Shown: in pieces, positions 48,572-57,891 of the stretch | Numbering within the stretch: position 1 is the stretch's first letter | How the letters are laid out: each line of letters opens with the position of its first letter | Assembly (NCBI RefSeq): GCF_900104805.1 | Contig: NZ_LT629751.1 | Location: forward strand, 2,647,001-2,711,000 | DNA from: Pseudomonas oryzae | GTDB taxonomy: Bacteria > Pseudomonadota > Gammaproteobacteria > Pseudomonadales > Pseudomonadaceae | DNA length: 64,000 nt | Direction: 5' to 3' | Position numbers and translations under genes: made by a program | The notes under the pieces: model-generated | What the model was told of the DNA's origin: nothing | The model's database searches: none | The model's input: the letters and a program-made list of their open reading frames with translations, nothing else

Positions 48572-49594
48572 TCAGATCCGCCCGCTGGCGGCGATGGCGT
48601 CCACCGCCGAGCGGATCAGCGCCGGCCCCTTGTAGATGAAGCCGGAATAGATCTGCACCAGGCTGGCGCCGGCGGCGATCTTCTCGGCCGCGTGCGCGCC
48701 CTCGGTGATGCCGCCGACGGCGATGATCGGCATGCGCCCGGCCAGCTCGCCGGCCAGCATCCGCACGGTGTGGGTGCTCTTGTCACGTACCGGCGCGCCG
48801 GACAGGCCACCGGCCTCGTCGGCATGGGCCAGCCCTTCGACGCCCTCGCGGCCCAGGGTGGTGTTGGTGGCGATCACCGCATCCATGCCGGAGTCCAGCA
48901 GCGCGCGGGCTACCAGCACGGTTTCCTCGTCGCTCATGTCCGGAGCGATCTTGATCGCCAGCGGCACGCGCCGGCCATGCTGCATGGCGAGTTCTTCCTG
49001 ACGCTGGCGCAGGGCCTCGAGCAATTGCTTGAGCGAGTCGCCGAACTGCAGGCTGCGCAGGCCGGGAGTGTTCGGCGAGCTGACGTTGACCGTCACGTAG
49101 CTGGCATGCGGATAGACCTTGTCCAGGCAGAGCAGGTAGTCGTCCACCGCGCGCTCGACCGGCGTGTCGAAGTTCTTGCCGATGTTGATGCCGAGCACGC
49201 CGCGATACTGCGCGGCCTTGACCCGCGCCAGCAGGTGGTCGACGCCGTGGTTGTTGAAGCCCATGCGATTGATGATCGCCTCGGCCTGCGGCAGACGGAA
49301 CAGCCGCGGCTTGGGGTTGCCCGGCTGCGGGCGCGGGGTCACGGTGCCGATCTCGATGAAACCGAAGCCGAGCTGGGCGAAGCCGTCGATGGCATCGCCG
49401 TTCTTGTCGAGGCCGGCGGCGAGACCTACCGGATTGGGGAACTCGAGGCCCATGACCTTCACCGGCAGACGCGGCGTCTGGCAGACCAGACGGTTGAGGC
49501 CAAGGCGGCCACCGGCACCGATCAGATCGATGGCCAGTTCATGGGAGGTTTCCGGGGACAGTTTGAACAACAGCTCGCGGGCCAGAGCGTACAT
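48572..49594 (-). CDS. pyrD: Dihydroorotate dehydrogenase (quinone), class 2
   Basis: This 340-residue membrane-associated flavoprotein of pyrimidine synthesis has a class 2 N-terminal helix ([21 protein letters not shown]). [34 protein letters not shown] (with the catalytic Ser) and IAVGGITEG near the phosphate site follow. The ATG at 49594 is the family start. Confidence 0.96.
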   Translation of the reverse strand: MYALARELLFKLSPETSHELAIDLIGAGGRLGLNRLVCQTPRLPVKVMGLEFPNPVGLAAGLDKNGDAIDGFAQLGFGFIEIGTVTPRPQPGNPKPRLFRLPQAEAIINRMGFNNHGVDHLLARVKAAQYRGVLGINIGKNFDTPVERAVDDYLLCLDKVYPHASYVTVNVSSPNTPGLRSLQFGDSLKQLLEALRQRQEELAMQHGRRVPLAIKIAPDMSDEETVLVARALLDSGMDAVIATNTTLGREGVEGLAHADEAGGLSGAPVRDKSTHTVRMLAGELAGRMPIIAVGGITEGAHAAEKIAAGASLVQIYSGFIYKGPALIRSAVDAIAASGRI

Positions 49595-49825
49595 GGGCAG
49601 GGGTCATCAACAGGTCGTCGGGGCGCGAAGTATAGCCCAGCCGCCCCGGCCGGCGAAGCCGCGACACGGGCATTGCGCCGCCGTGCCGCAGGGCAGGAGA
49701 CAGCGGGCCAGCATTTTTTCAGCGTGCAAAGTCGGGTAGTCTTGGCTTTGCTTGTACAACGGCACGAATTTACCGGTTATCTGCCGCAAGCTTAATCCGA
49801 ACCGGTATGCAGGAAGCATTCGGGC

Positions 49826-50698
49826 GTGAACATGCCAGTTTTTTCATTCAGCAACCTTTTCGCTGCCTTGGCCCGCCGCATTGGCATCGGGCGCAGTGGC
49901 AGCCTGCAGCTGCAGGAGCAAGCTGCCAGGTTGCGCCTCCCCTTCACTCCCTTGCCGGAGGTGCTGGACAGCATCTGGTGGCAGGACGGACCGCCGCTGC
50001 AACGCCTGGCCGACCTGCCGCGCGGCGCGCTGTCAGGCCCGGTGCAGGAGGACAAGGCGGCCGCTCACCAGGCGCTGCGCGGGCTGGTGCTGGTAAGCGA
50101 GCGGCGGATCAGCGAGTTCGACCTGCGCTGGGTAGACGGTCTCAGCGGCACCCCGGAGCACGACGCACGCTTCATCCGCTTCGAGGATTACGCCGCCTCG
50201 CCGGCCTGCCGCAGCATTCGCCTGATCAGCTACAAGGACTTCAGCCGCGCCCTGGCCCAGGCCCTGCCGCATCATGCCAGCGGCGAGATCCTCTACCTGC
50301 GCCAGGCCAACTGGCGCGACGAACGCTACTTCTGGTGCGGCGAACAGGTGCCGCAGGCCTTCGCCTGTGCGGTGGCCTACGCGCGCCGTCGCGGCCTGAC
50401 CGTACAGATGCCGGCCGTGCTCACCGAGTACCGCCTGCAGCGTGCCGGCCTCGACCAGCTGGATGCCGCCTACCACGTGCTGGCCATGCCGGCGGCCGCC
50501 TGGAGCGATGCGCGTTTCATGCGCCTGCTGCTCACCGGCATGCCCTATGCTCGCCTGCACCTGCTGCGCGACAGTGGCGGCCCGGAGTTTCTCCTCCTGC
50601 CACGCGAACAGGCCGACGCCAACGCACTCGGCGAAGGCCTGCGCCAGGCCGGTGCCGCCGACGTGTGCGCCTGGCTGCGCGAAATGCTGCCGAAGTAA
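49826..50698 (+). CDS. Conserved Pseudomonas protein of unknown function
   Basis: This 290-residue soluble protein is rich in Ala, Leu and Arg, without a signal peptide (MNMPVFSFSNLFAALARRIG could be a short amphipathic lead). It has WWQDGPPLQRLADLP near 51 and EYRLQRAGLDQLDAAYHVL near 208. I know of an uncharacterised gene in this position next to pyrD in P. aeruginosa but no function. The start is a GTG at 49826 or the ATG two codons later. It is convergent with the GGDEF/EAL gene, 10 bases away. Confidence 0.65.
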   Translation: MNMPVFSFSNLFAALARRIGIGRSGSLQLQEQAARLRLPFTPLPEVLDSIWWQDGPPLQRLADLPRGALSGPVQEDKAAAHQALRGLVLVSERRISEFDLRWVDGLSGTPEHDARFIRFEDYAASPACRSIRLISYKDFSRALAQALPHHASGEILYLRQANWRDERYFWCGEQVPQAFACAVAYARRRGLTVQMPAVLTEYRLQRAGLDQLDAAYHVLAMPAAAWSDARFMRLLLTGMPYARLHLLRDSGGPEFLLLPREQADANALGEGLRQAGAADVCAWLREMLPK

Positions 50699-50708
50699 CC
50701 CCTTGCCC

Positions 50709-53700
50709 TCAGACCAGCGCCGCCGGGAGCGGCTGGTCGACCAGGCGCGTGCCGATCTGGCCCGCCGGCAGCGGACGACCGGTCAGATAGCCCTGCACCG
50801 CATCGCAGCCATGGGCGCGCAGCAGCTCGAGCTGCGCGCTGTTCTCCACCCCCTCGGCCACCACGTGCAGATCCAGGCTCTGGCCCATGGCGATGATGGT
50901 GGCGACGATCTTGTCGGCACGGGCGTCCTGCCCGAGGCCGTCGATGAAGCTCTTGTCGATCTTCAGCTTGTCGATGGGGAAACGGCTGAGATAGGCCAGC
51001 GACGAGTAGCCGGTACCGAAGTCGTCCACCGCCAGATGCACGCCCAGGGCCTTGAGCTCGGCAAGACGCTCCTGGGTGGTCAGATCCTGCGCCATCAACG
51101 CCCCCTCGGTGATCTCCAGCTCCAAGAGAGCACCGGGCAGGCCGGTACTCTCCAGCGCCCGGCGTACCAGCTCGACCACATCCAGATGCTGGAACTGCCG
51201 CGGCGACAGGTTGACGCTCACCGGCACCTCCGGCAGCCCGGCGGCGCGCCAGCGCATCGCCTGACTGCACGCCTCCTGCAGCACCCACTCGCCCAGGGCG
51301 AGGATCAGCCCGGTCTCCTCGAGCAGCGGGATGAACACCGCCGGCGAGACCGGCTCGCCACTGCCCGGGCGCCAGCGCACCAGCGCCTCGAAACCGAGTA
51401 CCCGCCCGCTGGCAACGTCCACCTGGGGCTGGTAGTGCAACTCGAACTCCTGCGCGGTGATCGCCCGGTGCAGGCGACTCTCCAGGGCCTGGCGGTTTTC
51501 CGCGGCGCGGGTCAGCTCCTCGGTGTGGAACTGGTAGTTGTTGCGGCCGTTCTCCTTGGCCTGGTACATGGCCACGTCGGAACAGCGGATCAGCTCGGAC
51601 ATCTCCTGACCATCGTCGGGGAACAGGCTGATGCCGATGCTGGCGCCGACGAACAGCTCGTGACCGCTGCCGACACGAAACGGCTGCTGCAGCAGATCGA
51701 TCAGATCCTGCGCCACCAGCGCCGCTTCCTCGGGATGCCCGATACCCTCGAGCACCAGCAGGAACTCATCGCCGCCCAGGCGGGCGAACATGTCCTCGGC
51801 GCGAATGCGCTGGCGCAGGCGGCTGGCGATCAGCACCAGCAGTTCGTCGCCCACCGAGTGCCCGAGGCTGTCGTTGACCCGCTTGAAGCCGTCGAGATCG
51901 AGGAACAGTACCGCCACCTTGCAATGCAGGCGTCGCGCCCGCTCGATCGCACCGTTGAGATGCGACTGCACGAGGATGCGGTTGGGCAGTTCGGTCAGCG
52001 GGTCATAGTGGGCCAGGCGCTCGAGCTGCGCCTCGGACTCCTTGAGCTGGGAGATGTCGCTGAACACCGCCACGTAGTTGGTCAACTTGCCCTTGTCGTC
52101 GCGTACCGCGCTGATGCTGTGCCACTGCGGGAACACCTCGCCGGACTTGCGCCGGTTCCACACCTCGCCCTGCCAGTGCCCCTCGCCGATCAGCGCCGCC
52201 CACATGTCGCGATAGAACTCCCTGCTCTGCCGCCCGGAGCTGACCACGCTGGGGTTGCGACCGATCACCTCCTGCTCCTCGTAGCCGGTGATGTCGCAGA
52301 AGGCACGGTTGACCGCGATGATCTTCGGCGTGGTGTCGGTGATCACCACGCCCTCACGGGCATTGGTGAACACCGCAGCGGCATGGCGCAGCTTCTCGTC
52401 CGCCGCCTTGCGTGCGGAGATATCGATCAGCAGGCTCTCGAGGAATAGCGGCTGGCCGGCGGTATCGCGGTGCACCCGGCTGTAGTCCTCGACCCAGATG
52501 AAGGTGCCGATGCCAGTGCGGATGCGGTACTCGAGGACGAACTCCGGACGCTCCTCGAAGATGCAGCGCTCGACCTCCTCGATCACCTGACGCAGGTCGT
52601 CGGGGTGGATCAGGGTGGTGAACCAGCGCTGCCCCTCGGTCAGGCTCTCGGCGGAATAGCCCCAGCGCCCGACGTTGGCGGAGACGAACTGCACCGGCCA
52701 GCCCATGCGCACCTCGCGACGCAGCATGACCATCGGGCTGGCCACCACGGCGTCCACCACGGCCTGCACCGTCTCGCGGTCCTTGTGCCCCTGGGTGACA
52801 TCCAGCAGGGTGCCGATGATCGCGGGCAGGCCATCCAGCTCGATACGGGTACCGAAGGCCTCGGCGACGAACTCGCGGCCGTCGCGAGTCAGGGCGCGGA
52901 ACTCGTAATGCGCCGAGCGCAGCTCGCCGCGCTCGCGCCTGTCGAGCATCTCGCGCACCATCTCGCGGTCGCCCTCGGTGACCAGATCCAGCAGCGAGCG
53001 CGCCACCAGCTCCTGCGGCTTGTAGCCGAACCATTCGGCCATGCGCGGGTTGACGTACTCGAAGTGCCCCTCGCGCAGCACGTATACCCCCACCAGCGAC
53101 TGCTCGACCAGGCCGCGGAAACGCGCCTCGTTGGCCTGCAGCTCGACGCCGGCGTCCAGTTCGGCCTGGATGTCGAAGGCACTGCTCAGATAGCCATTGA
53201 AGCCCCCCTCGCGCCCCACCAGCGGCTCGCAGTGCAACTGCATCCAGTGGTAGCGACCGGAGCGCGCGCGCAGGCGCAGGCGCCGGGCGAAGTCCGCGCC
53301 ACAGCCGCCCGTCCCGGCCACCAGCAACGGTTCGAGCAGCGCGCGGTCGTCGGGATGCACGGCCTGCCACCAGCCCTCCTGCAGGCTTTCGGCGCGACTG
53401 CAGCCGGTGAAGGCCATCCAGGCGGCGTTGACGTACACGCAGCGCTGCTGCGGATCGACCTGCCAGACCGGGCTGGGGATGCAGTCGAGCAGATATTCGT
53501 TGTAGTCACGGGCGCTGATCATCTTCTGCATCAGTTGGCCGAACTCGGCCGCCAGCTGGCTGACCTCGTCGTTGCCCAGCACCGGCAACTGGCTGATCCG
53601 CCCGCGACTCAGGCGCCGCACATCCTGCAACAGCTCCTCGATGCGGTCGGTGAGCAGGCGCTTGAGCAACCAGGCCAGCAACACCGCCAACAGCAGCAGC

Positions 53701-54239
53701 GGCAGCAGCAGCAGCAGCAGCTGCTCGCCGGTTCGCCCCCAGGCGTTCTCGCGCAACCCGTCGGTGCGCATCACCAGTACCACCACGCCCCCATCCACTC
53801 CCGCGTGCGGATCGATGGGATAGGCGCCGAGGAGCAGTTCGTCGCGCTCCAGCCATTGCAGGTGAGTCGCTTCCCAGTCGCCACGCTGATGCAACAGATG
53901 CTCGATCTGCGGCATGCTCAGGGGCATGCGCATCGCCCCCTGGGGCAGGCTGAGCGAACGCATGTGCCGACCGCCATCCACCACGGCGGCATAGACCAGC
54001 GAGGGGTGATTGAGGTGCTCGGCGAACAGATGGCCAAGCCGCTCGATCGACGCCGGCCCGCCCTGCTCCAGGCCGCCGGCCAGGAAATGGCCAATGAAGT
54101 CGGTGGTGATCTCCAGCTCGGCCATCGCCTCCTGCAGGGAATGGCGGTAGACCGACGCCACCTGGTAGGCGGACACCAGCAAGCCGAACCCCAGGAAGGC
54201 ACTCAACAGCAGGGCGCGCAAACTGAACAGACGACTCAT
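50709..54239 (-). CDS. Membrane PAS-GGDEF-EAL cyclic-di-GMP signalling protein
   Basis: This 1176-residue receptor has TM1 (about 8-27), a periplasmic sensor region (about 28-170), TM2 (about 173-195) and a HAMP-like linker. Three to four PAS/PAC domains (about 243-760; repeated WxxxVHPDD and LDVTQ / DISARK ends) follow. A diguanylate cyclase domain has the intact RLGGDEFLLVLEG, and a C-terminal phosphodiesterase domain has GFEALVRWRPG and DDFGTGYSSLAYLSR. Both catalytic signatures are present, so it could make or break c-di-GMP. The ATG at 54239 has GAGGGG at six bases. Confidence 0.9.
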   Translation of the reverse strand: MSRLFSLRALLLSAFLGFGLLVSAYQVASVYRHSLQEAMAELEITTDFIGHFLAGGLEQGGPASIERLGHLFAEHLNHPSLVYAAVVDGGRHMRSLSLPQGAMRMPLSMPQIEHLLHQRGDWEATHLQWLERDELLLGAYPIDPHAGVDGGVVVLVMRTDGLRENAWGRTGEQLLLLLLPLLLLAVLLAWLLKRLLTDRIEELLQDVRRLSRGRISQLPVLGNDEVSQLAAEFGQLMQKMISARDYNEYLLDCIPSPVWQVDPQQRCVYVNAAWMAFTGCSRAESLQEGWWQAVHPDDRALLEPLLVAGTGGCGADFARRLRLRARSGRYHWMQLHCEPLVGREGGFNGYLSSAFDIQAELDAGVELQANEARFRGLVEQSLVGVYVLREGHFEYVNPRMAEWFGYKPQELVARSLLDLVTEGDREMVREMLDRRERGELRSAHYEFRALTRDGREFVAEAFGTRIELDGLPAIIGTLLDVTQGHKDRETVQAVVDAVVASPMVMLRREVRMGWPVQFVSANVGRWGYSAESLTEGQRWFTTLIHPDDLRQVIEEVERCIFEERPEFVLEYRIRTGIGTFIWVEDYSRVHRDTAGQPLFLESLLIDISARKAADEKLRHAAAVFTNAREGVVITDTTPKIIAVNRAFCDITGYEEQEVIGRNPSVVSSGRQSREFYRDMWAALIGEGHWQGEVWNRRKSGEVFPQWHSISAVRDDKGKLTNYVAVFSDISQLKESEAQLERLAHYDPLTELPNRILVQSHLNGAIERARRLHCKVAVLFLDLDGFKRVNDSLGHSVGDELLVLIASRLRQRIRAEDMFARLGGDEFLLVLEGIGHPEEAALVAQDLIDLLQQPFRVGSGHELFVGASIGISLFPDDGQEMSELIRCSDVAMYQAKENGRNNYQFHTEELTRAAENRQALESRLHRAITAQEFELHYQPQVDVASGRVLGFEALVRWRPGSGEPVSPAVFIPLLEETGLILALGEWVLQEACSQAMRWRAAGLPEVPVSVNLSPRQFQHLDVVELVRRALESTGLPGALLELEITEGALMAQDLTTQERLAELKALGVHLAVDDFGTGYSSLAYLSRFPIDKLKIDKSFIDGLGQDARADKIVATIIAMGQSLDLHVVAEGVENSAQLELLRAHGCDAVQGYLTGRPLPAGQIGTRLVDQPLPAALV

Positions 54240-54452
54240 CCGCATCCCCTCAAGGGAATCCATCTCACTGCAGTGGGGAAAAAATGATCGGCGGAGGCAA
54301 GACTGTCGCAGCAGGCAGCGGGGCCGGAGTGATGCATGCCAGACAGCCAGTTTCGGCTGACCGTCGCCAACGGCACACTTTGCATGCACCACGGACACAA
54401 AAGCAAAAGGGTCACATTTCAGCAACCTGCCCTTTTGACTCAAATCAAGAGA

Positions 54453-54529
54453 TGGTGCGCGAGGGGGGATTCGAACCCCCGACCTACCGCTTAGGAGGCG
54501 GTCGCTCTATCCAGCTGAGCTACAGGCGC
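54453..54529 (-). tRNA. tRNA-Arg (anticodon CCT)
   Basis: This 77-nt cloverleaf has encoded CCA, D-arm GCTCAGCTGGATAGAGC, anticodon loop CTCCTAA with an ACCGC/GCGGT stem, and T-arm GGGGGTTCGAATCCCCC. The acceptor stem GCGCCTG / CTCGCGC has two adjacent mismatches (5-68 C:C and 6-67 T:T), which is odd for a functional tRNA. Confidence 0.88.
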
Positions 54530-54849
54530 ATCGGCGGGCGATGTTAAACGACGAGATTCGAGTTGTCATGCCCTGTACCGCACTGATCGCCGGCCAGCGG
54601 CAAGATGGAGCGCGGGAGCGCACAGCTATGCAGAATCAATCGCAATTTCAGGACCGCAAACTGGCCAAGCCAGCCACCAGCGGTCACACTCCCGCCACGC
54701 CCGAACCCCTGATCAAGGATCGAACATGGAGATCGAATACGGCGGGTCGATGCGGATGAGATGAACGGAACCGACCTGGCGTGGTCATACCCTTGCTACT
54801 CCTGTGTCTCCCTGAGAGAACCCACTGACAAACCGGTTATCGACAGCCA
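54530..54849. other. Intergenic region before amrZ
   Basis: These 320 bases are less GC-rich than average. A 72-codon open frame (54541-54759) has no ribosome site and no family resemblance and was not called. The amrZ promoter must lie here, but I cannot define it. Confidence 0.45.
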
Positions 54850-55167
54850 ATGAAACAGAGCCTCCCCTCCCGCTCCAGTCGGAGCGCCGACAAGTTTGTC
54901 GTTCGCCTTCCGGAGGGCATGCGCGCGCGCATCGCCGAAGTGGCCCGCCACTATCACCGCAGCATGAATTCGGAAATCATCGCCCGCCTGGAGAAGACCC
55001 TGCTGGCCGAGGGCAACCTGCCCCAGGCTAGCGACAGCGCTCCGACTCAGGGCGAACTGCATCCGCACGAGCGCGAGCTGCTGCTGCACTTTCGCCAGCT
55101 GCCGCAACCCCAGCAGAGCGCCCTGATCGCCCTGCTCGGCCATAGCGCCGCCAACCAGGAAAACTGA
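54850..55167 (+). CDS. amrZ: AmrZ/AlgZ-like ribbon-helix-helix regulator
   Basis: This 105-residue Arc-type DNA-binding protein has a ribbon-helix-helix core ([20 protein letters not shown], then [17 protein letters not shown]) that is nearly the same as Pseudomonas aeruginosa AmrZ. A C-terminal tetramerisation region ([20 protein letters not shown]) follows. AmrZ controls alginate, motility and c-di-GMP genes. The ATG at 54850 is the family start region. It ends at a perfect palindromic terminator. Confidence 0.9.
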   Translation: MKQSLPSRSSRSADKFVVRLPEGMRARIAEVARHYHRSMNSEIIARLEKTLLAEGNLPQASDSAPTQGELHPHERELLLHFRQLPQPQQSALIALLGHSAANQEN

Positions 55168-55170
55168 TTA

Positions 55171-55218
55171 CGCCTGCATGAAAAAAGCCGCCTCGAGGCG
55201 GCTTTTTTCATGCAGGCG
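55171..55218. terminator. Perfect 24-bp palindromic bidirectional terminator
   Basis: The 48 bases are an exact inverted repeat. GCCGCCTC/GAGGCGGC is the central stem, with A6 and T6 flanks and an outer CGCCTGCATG arm. It separates convergent amrZ and mgtE. Confidence 0.95.
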
Positions 55219-55222
55219 ACCA

Positions 55223-56665
55223 CTACATCAGGAACAGGGTCGCCAGACCGAGGAAGATGAAGAACCCGCCGCTGTCGGTGACCGCGGTGATCATCACGCT
55301 GGCCCCCATCGCCGGATCACGCCCCATGCGCAGCAGGGTCATCGGGATCAGCACCCCCATCAGGGCGGCGAGCAGCAGGTTGAGGGTCATCGCGCCGGTC
55401 ATCACCACGCCGAGCGACCAGCTGCCATACAGAGACCAGGCCACGCCGCCGATCACTCCGCCCCACACCACGCCATTGATCAGCGCCACCCCCAGCTCTT
55501 TGCGCAGCAGACGCATGGTGTTGCCGGTGCCCACCTGATCCAGCGCCATGGCGCGCACGATCATGGTGATCGTCTGGTTGCCGGAGTTGCCGCCGATGCC
55601 GGCGACGATCGGCATCAGTGCCGCCAGGGCCACCAGCTTCTCGATCGAGCCTTCGAACAGACCGATCACACGCGAGGCGAGGAAGGCGGTGATCAGGTTG
55701 ATCGCCAGCCAGGCCCAGCGGTTGCGCAGCGACTTCCACACAGAGGCGAAGATATCCTCCTCCTCGCGCAGACCGGCCATGTTGAGCACTTCGGTTTCGC
55801 TTTCCTCGCGGATCAGGTCGACCATCTCGTCGATGGTCAGACGGCCGATCAGCTTGTCGTTGCGATCCACCACCGGCGCCGAAATCAGGTCGTAGCGCTC
55901 GAAGGCCTGGGCGGCATCGTAGGCATCCTCGTCCGGATGGAAGGTCACCGGGTCGGTGGCCATCACCTCGGCCACCTTCTTGTCGGGATCGTTGACCAGC
56001 AGCCGCTTGATCGGCAGCACGCCCTGCAGGATGCCGTCGTAGTCGACCACGAACAGCTTGTCGGTATGCCCGGGCAGCTCCTTGAGCCGGCGCAGGTAGC
56101 GCAGCACCACCTCGAGGGTCACGTCGTCGCGGATGGTGACCATCTCGAAGTCCATCAGCGCGCCGACCTGATCCTCCTCGTAGGACAGCGCCGAACGCAC
56201 CCGCTCGCGCTGCTGGGCATCGAGCGACTCCATCAGCTCGTGGACCACGTCGCGCGGCAGCTCCGGCGCAAGGTCGGCCAGCTCGTCGGCGTCGAGGTCA
56301 CGGGTCGCGGCGAGGATCTCGTGATCGTCCATGTCGGCGATCAGCGATTCGCGCACCGCATCGGACACTTCGAGGAGGATGTCGCCGTCGCGCTCCGCCT
56401 TGACCAGCTGCCAGACGCTCAGGCGGTCTTCCAGCGGCAGGGCTTCGAGGATGTGGGCGATGTCGGCGGGGTGCAGATCCTCGAGCTTGCGCTGCAGCTC
56501 GGCCAGGTTCTGCCGGTGTACCAGGCTTTCCACCAGTTCCTGGTGCTCGCCCTCCTGGCGATGGGCGAGGTCCTCCACCAGCCGGTGGCGATGCAGCAGG
56601 TCGACCACCTGGGCCAGGCGATCCTGCAGGCTTTCCTGAGGCTTTTTGGCTTCTGCTTCAGTCAT
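55223..56665 (-). CDS. mgtE: Magnesium transporter MgtE
   Basis: This 480-residue protein has a cytosolic MgtE N domain (about 45-150) and paired CBS domains (about 155-280; LPIKRLLVNDPDKKVAEVM and IGRLTIDEMVDLI). A five-helix channel domain (about 310-480; MPIVAGIGGNSGNQT pore motif) follows. Acidic residues at the N/CBS interface would gate by Mg2+. The ATG at 56665 was preferred over an upstream frame start on family length. It is close to the tRNA-csrA-lysC block, as in P. aeruginosa. Confidence 0.93.
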   Translation of the reverse strand: MTEAEAKKPQESLQDRLAQVVDLLHRHRLVEDLAHRQEGEHQELVESLVHRQNLAELQRKLEDLHPADIAHILEALPLEDRLSVWQLVKAERDGDILLEVSDAVRESLIADMDDHEILAATRDLDADELADLAPELPRDVVHELMESLDAQQRERVRSALSYEEDQVGALMDFEMVTIRDDVTLEVVLRYLRRLKELPGHTDKLFVVDYDGILQGVLPIKRLLVNDPDKKVAEVMATDPVTFHPDEDAYDAAQAFERYDLISAPVVDRNDKLIGRLTIDEMVDLIREESETEVLNMAGLREEEDIFASVWKSLRNRWAWLAINLITAFLASRVIGLFEGSIEKLVALAALMPIVAGIGGNSGNQTITMIVRAMALDQVGTGNTMRLLRKELGVALINGVVWGGVIGGVAWSLYGSWSLGVVMTGAMTLNLLLAALMGVLIPMTLLRMGRDPAMGASVMITAVTDSGGFFIFLGLATLFLM

Positions 56666-56899
56666 TGCGCACTCCCTGTCCCCCAGCGGCGGGACGCGCA
56701 CCGAGGGCGATCAATCTTTCAAGATGCAGACGAACAATCGCGGTTCGGTATGACTACTGGGTAAGTCCATGGCTGGATGTCCACACGACCCACTGAGGGG
56801 CGACAGGTGCAATGTTACCACTCCCCCGCTCGGCCACAGACAACAAATCGCCGGCAGGGAGGGCTCGGACGTCGCGGCGGGATACCGGCACGGCGCACG

Positions 56900-56930
56900 A
56901 AAAAAAAGGCCTGCATTGCTGCAGGCCCTT
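56900..56930 (-). terminator. Intrinsic terminator of the tRNA-Ser/Arg transcript
   Basis: GGCCTGCA (56908-56915) and TGCAGGCC (56920-56927) form a stem. Read on the minus strand it is followed by eight U's (the A-run 56900-56907). It lies just past the last tRNA-Arg. Confidence 0.9.
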
Positions 56931-56936
56931 TGGGTA

Positions 56937-57013
56937 TGGCGCACTCAGGAGGATTCGAACCTCCGACCGCCCGGTTCGTAGCCGGGTACTCTATCCAGCT
57001 GAGCTATGAGTGC
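56937..57013 (-). tRNA. tRNA-Arg (anticodon ACG), copy 3
   Basis: This 77-nt cloverleaf has encoded CCA. Acceptor GCACTCA/TGAGTGC pairs fully, the anticodon loop is CTACGAA and the T-arm is GGAGGTTCGAATCCTCC. It is the last of three near-identical tandem copies. Confidence 0.97.
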
Positions 57014-57077
57014 GTTGTGATGTTTAGCCAGATCACCTCTGGTTCGCGCACGCGACCTGCGGTCACGTTCTCGAAGA

Positions 57078-57154
57078 TGGCGCACTCAGGAGGATTCGAA
57101 CCTCCGACCGCCCGGTTCGTAGCCGGGTACTCTATCCAGCTGAGCTATGAGTGC
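57078..57154 (-). tRNA. tRNA-Arg (anticodon ACG), copy 2
   Basis: It is identical in sequence to the copy at 56937-57013, with a 64-base spacer that also resembles the neighbouring spacer, suggesting tandem duplication. Confidence 0.97.
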
Positions 57155-57220
57155 GTAGGGTGACGTTTAGCCAGATCACTGCTGGTTGAGACTGCGACCG
57201 ACAGGCCACAGTCTCGAAGA

Positions 57221-57297
57221 TGGCGCACTCGGGAGGATTCGAACCTCCGACCGCCCGGTTCGTAGCCGGGTACTCTATCCAGCTGAGCTACGAGTGC
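57221..57297 (-). tRNA. tRNA-Arg (anticodon ACG), copy 1
   Basis: It has the same cloverleaf as the other two, except that the last acceptor pair is G-C (GCACTCG/CGAGTGC) instead of A-T, a compensated change. Confidence 0.97.
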
Positions 57298-57358
57298 GCA
57301 GGGCTGCCTGTCTTGCCAGGCTGTCACTTCGGAAGCTTGCAGCTCCACGAAGAAAATC

Positions 57359-57451
<93 letters not shown>

Positions 57452-57465
57452 GCAACACGGGGCGT

Positions 57466-57493
57466 ACTATACCCAAGCAAACCCCGCTTGCAA
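57466..57493 (-). promoter_or_regulatory. Sigma-70 promoter of the tRNA cluster
   Basis: On the minus strand TTGCAA (57493-57488) and TATAGT (57471-57466) are 16 bases apart. The start would be near 57459, just before tRNA-Ser. A GC-rich discriminator follows the -10, as in stringently controlled stable-RNA promoters. Confidence 0.75.
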
Positions 57494-57523
57494 AGCCTTG
57501 ATCGATAAAAAATCGAAAAAAAA

Positions 57524-57709
57524 TCAATGGCTTGGTTCTTCGTCCTTCTCCTTCTGGATGCGCTGGTAGATTTCCTCGCGATGCACCGCGACTTCCTTGG
57601 GGGCGTTGACGCCGATGCGCACCTGATTGCCCTTCACGCCCAGCACGGTCACGGTCACATCGTCACCAACCATCAGGGTCTCACCAACCCGGCGAGTCAG
57701 AATAAGCAT
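57524..57709 (-). CDS. csrA: Carbon storage regulator CsrA/RsmA
   Basis: This 61-residue RNA-binding translational regulator begins [20 protein letters not shown] and has [19 protein letters not shown]. The conserved N-terminal Leu-Thr-Arg-Arg and the VHREEI segment form the GGA-binding surface. Its tail is acidic (KEKDEEPSH). It lies between lysC and the tRNA cluster, as in P. aeruginosa rsmA. Confidence 0.97.
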   Translation of the reverse strand: MLILTRRVGETLMVGDDVTVTVLGVKGNQVRIGVNAPKEVAVHREEIYQRIQKEKDEEPSH

Positions 57710-57853
57710 TCCTTTTCTCCTTTACGTATGTTTCAGGACAGCTGTCTGCAAGAAAAACGGCTAAAGGCCTGCGCAACCGATAGTTGCGAGGCTGTCGCCC
57801 AAGTATTGACCAGCTCGGACAGATTAGAAGTCTTTCGCCGGACCAAAAACGAC

Positions 57854-57879
57854 AAAAGGCGCGGAAATCCGCGCCTTTT
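57854..57879 (-). terminator. Intrinsic terminator after lysC
   Basis: AAAAGGCGCGG and CCGCGCCTTTT form an 11-bp stem with an AAAT loop. On the minus strand it is followed by a T-rich GTCGTTTTT. It sits between lysC and csrA. Confidence 0.88.
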
Positions 57880-57891
57880 GCTCGAGGAACG

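Noticed and set aside
54541-54759. 72-codon plus-strand frame before amrZ
   Set aside because: No ribosome site, no recognisable motif, and codon use unlike the neighbours.
57078-57297. Tandem tRNA-Arg copies considered as an integration (att) site duplication
   Set aside because: No integrase or foreign block lies beside them, and serial tRNA-Arg(ACG) copies after tRNA-Ser are usual next to csrA in pseudomonads.
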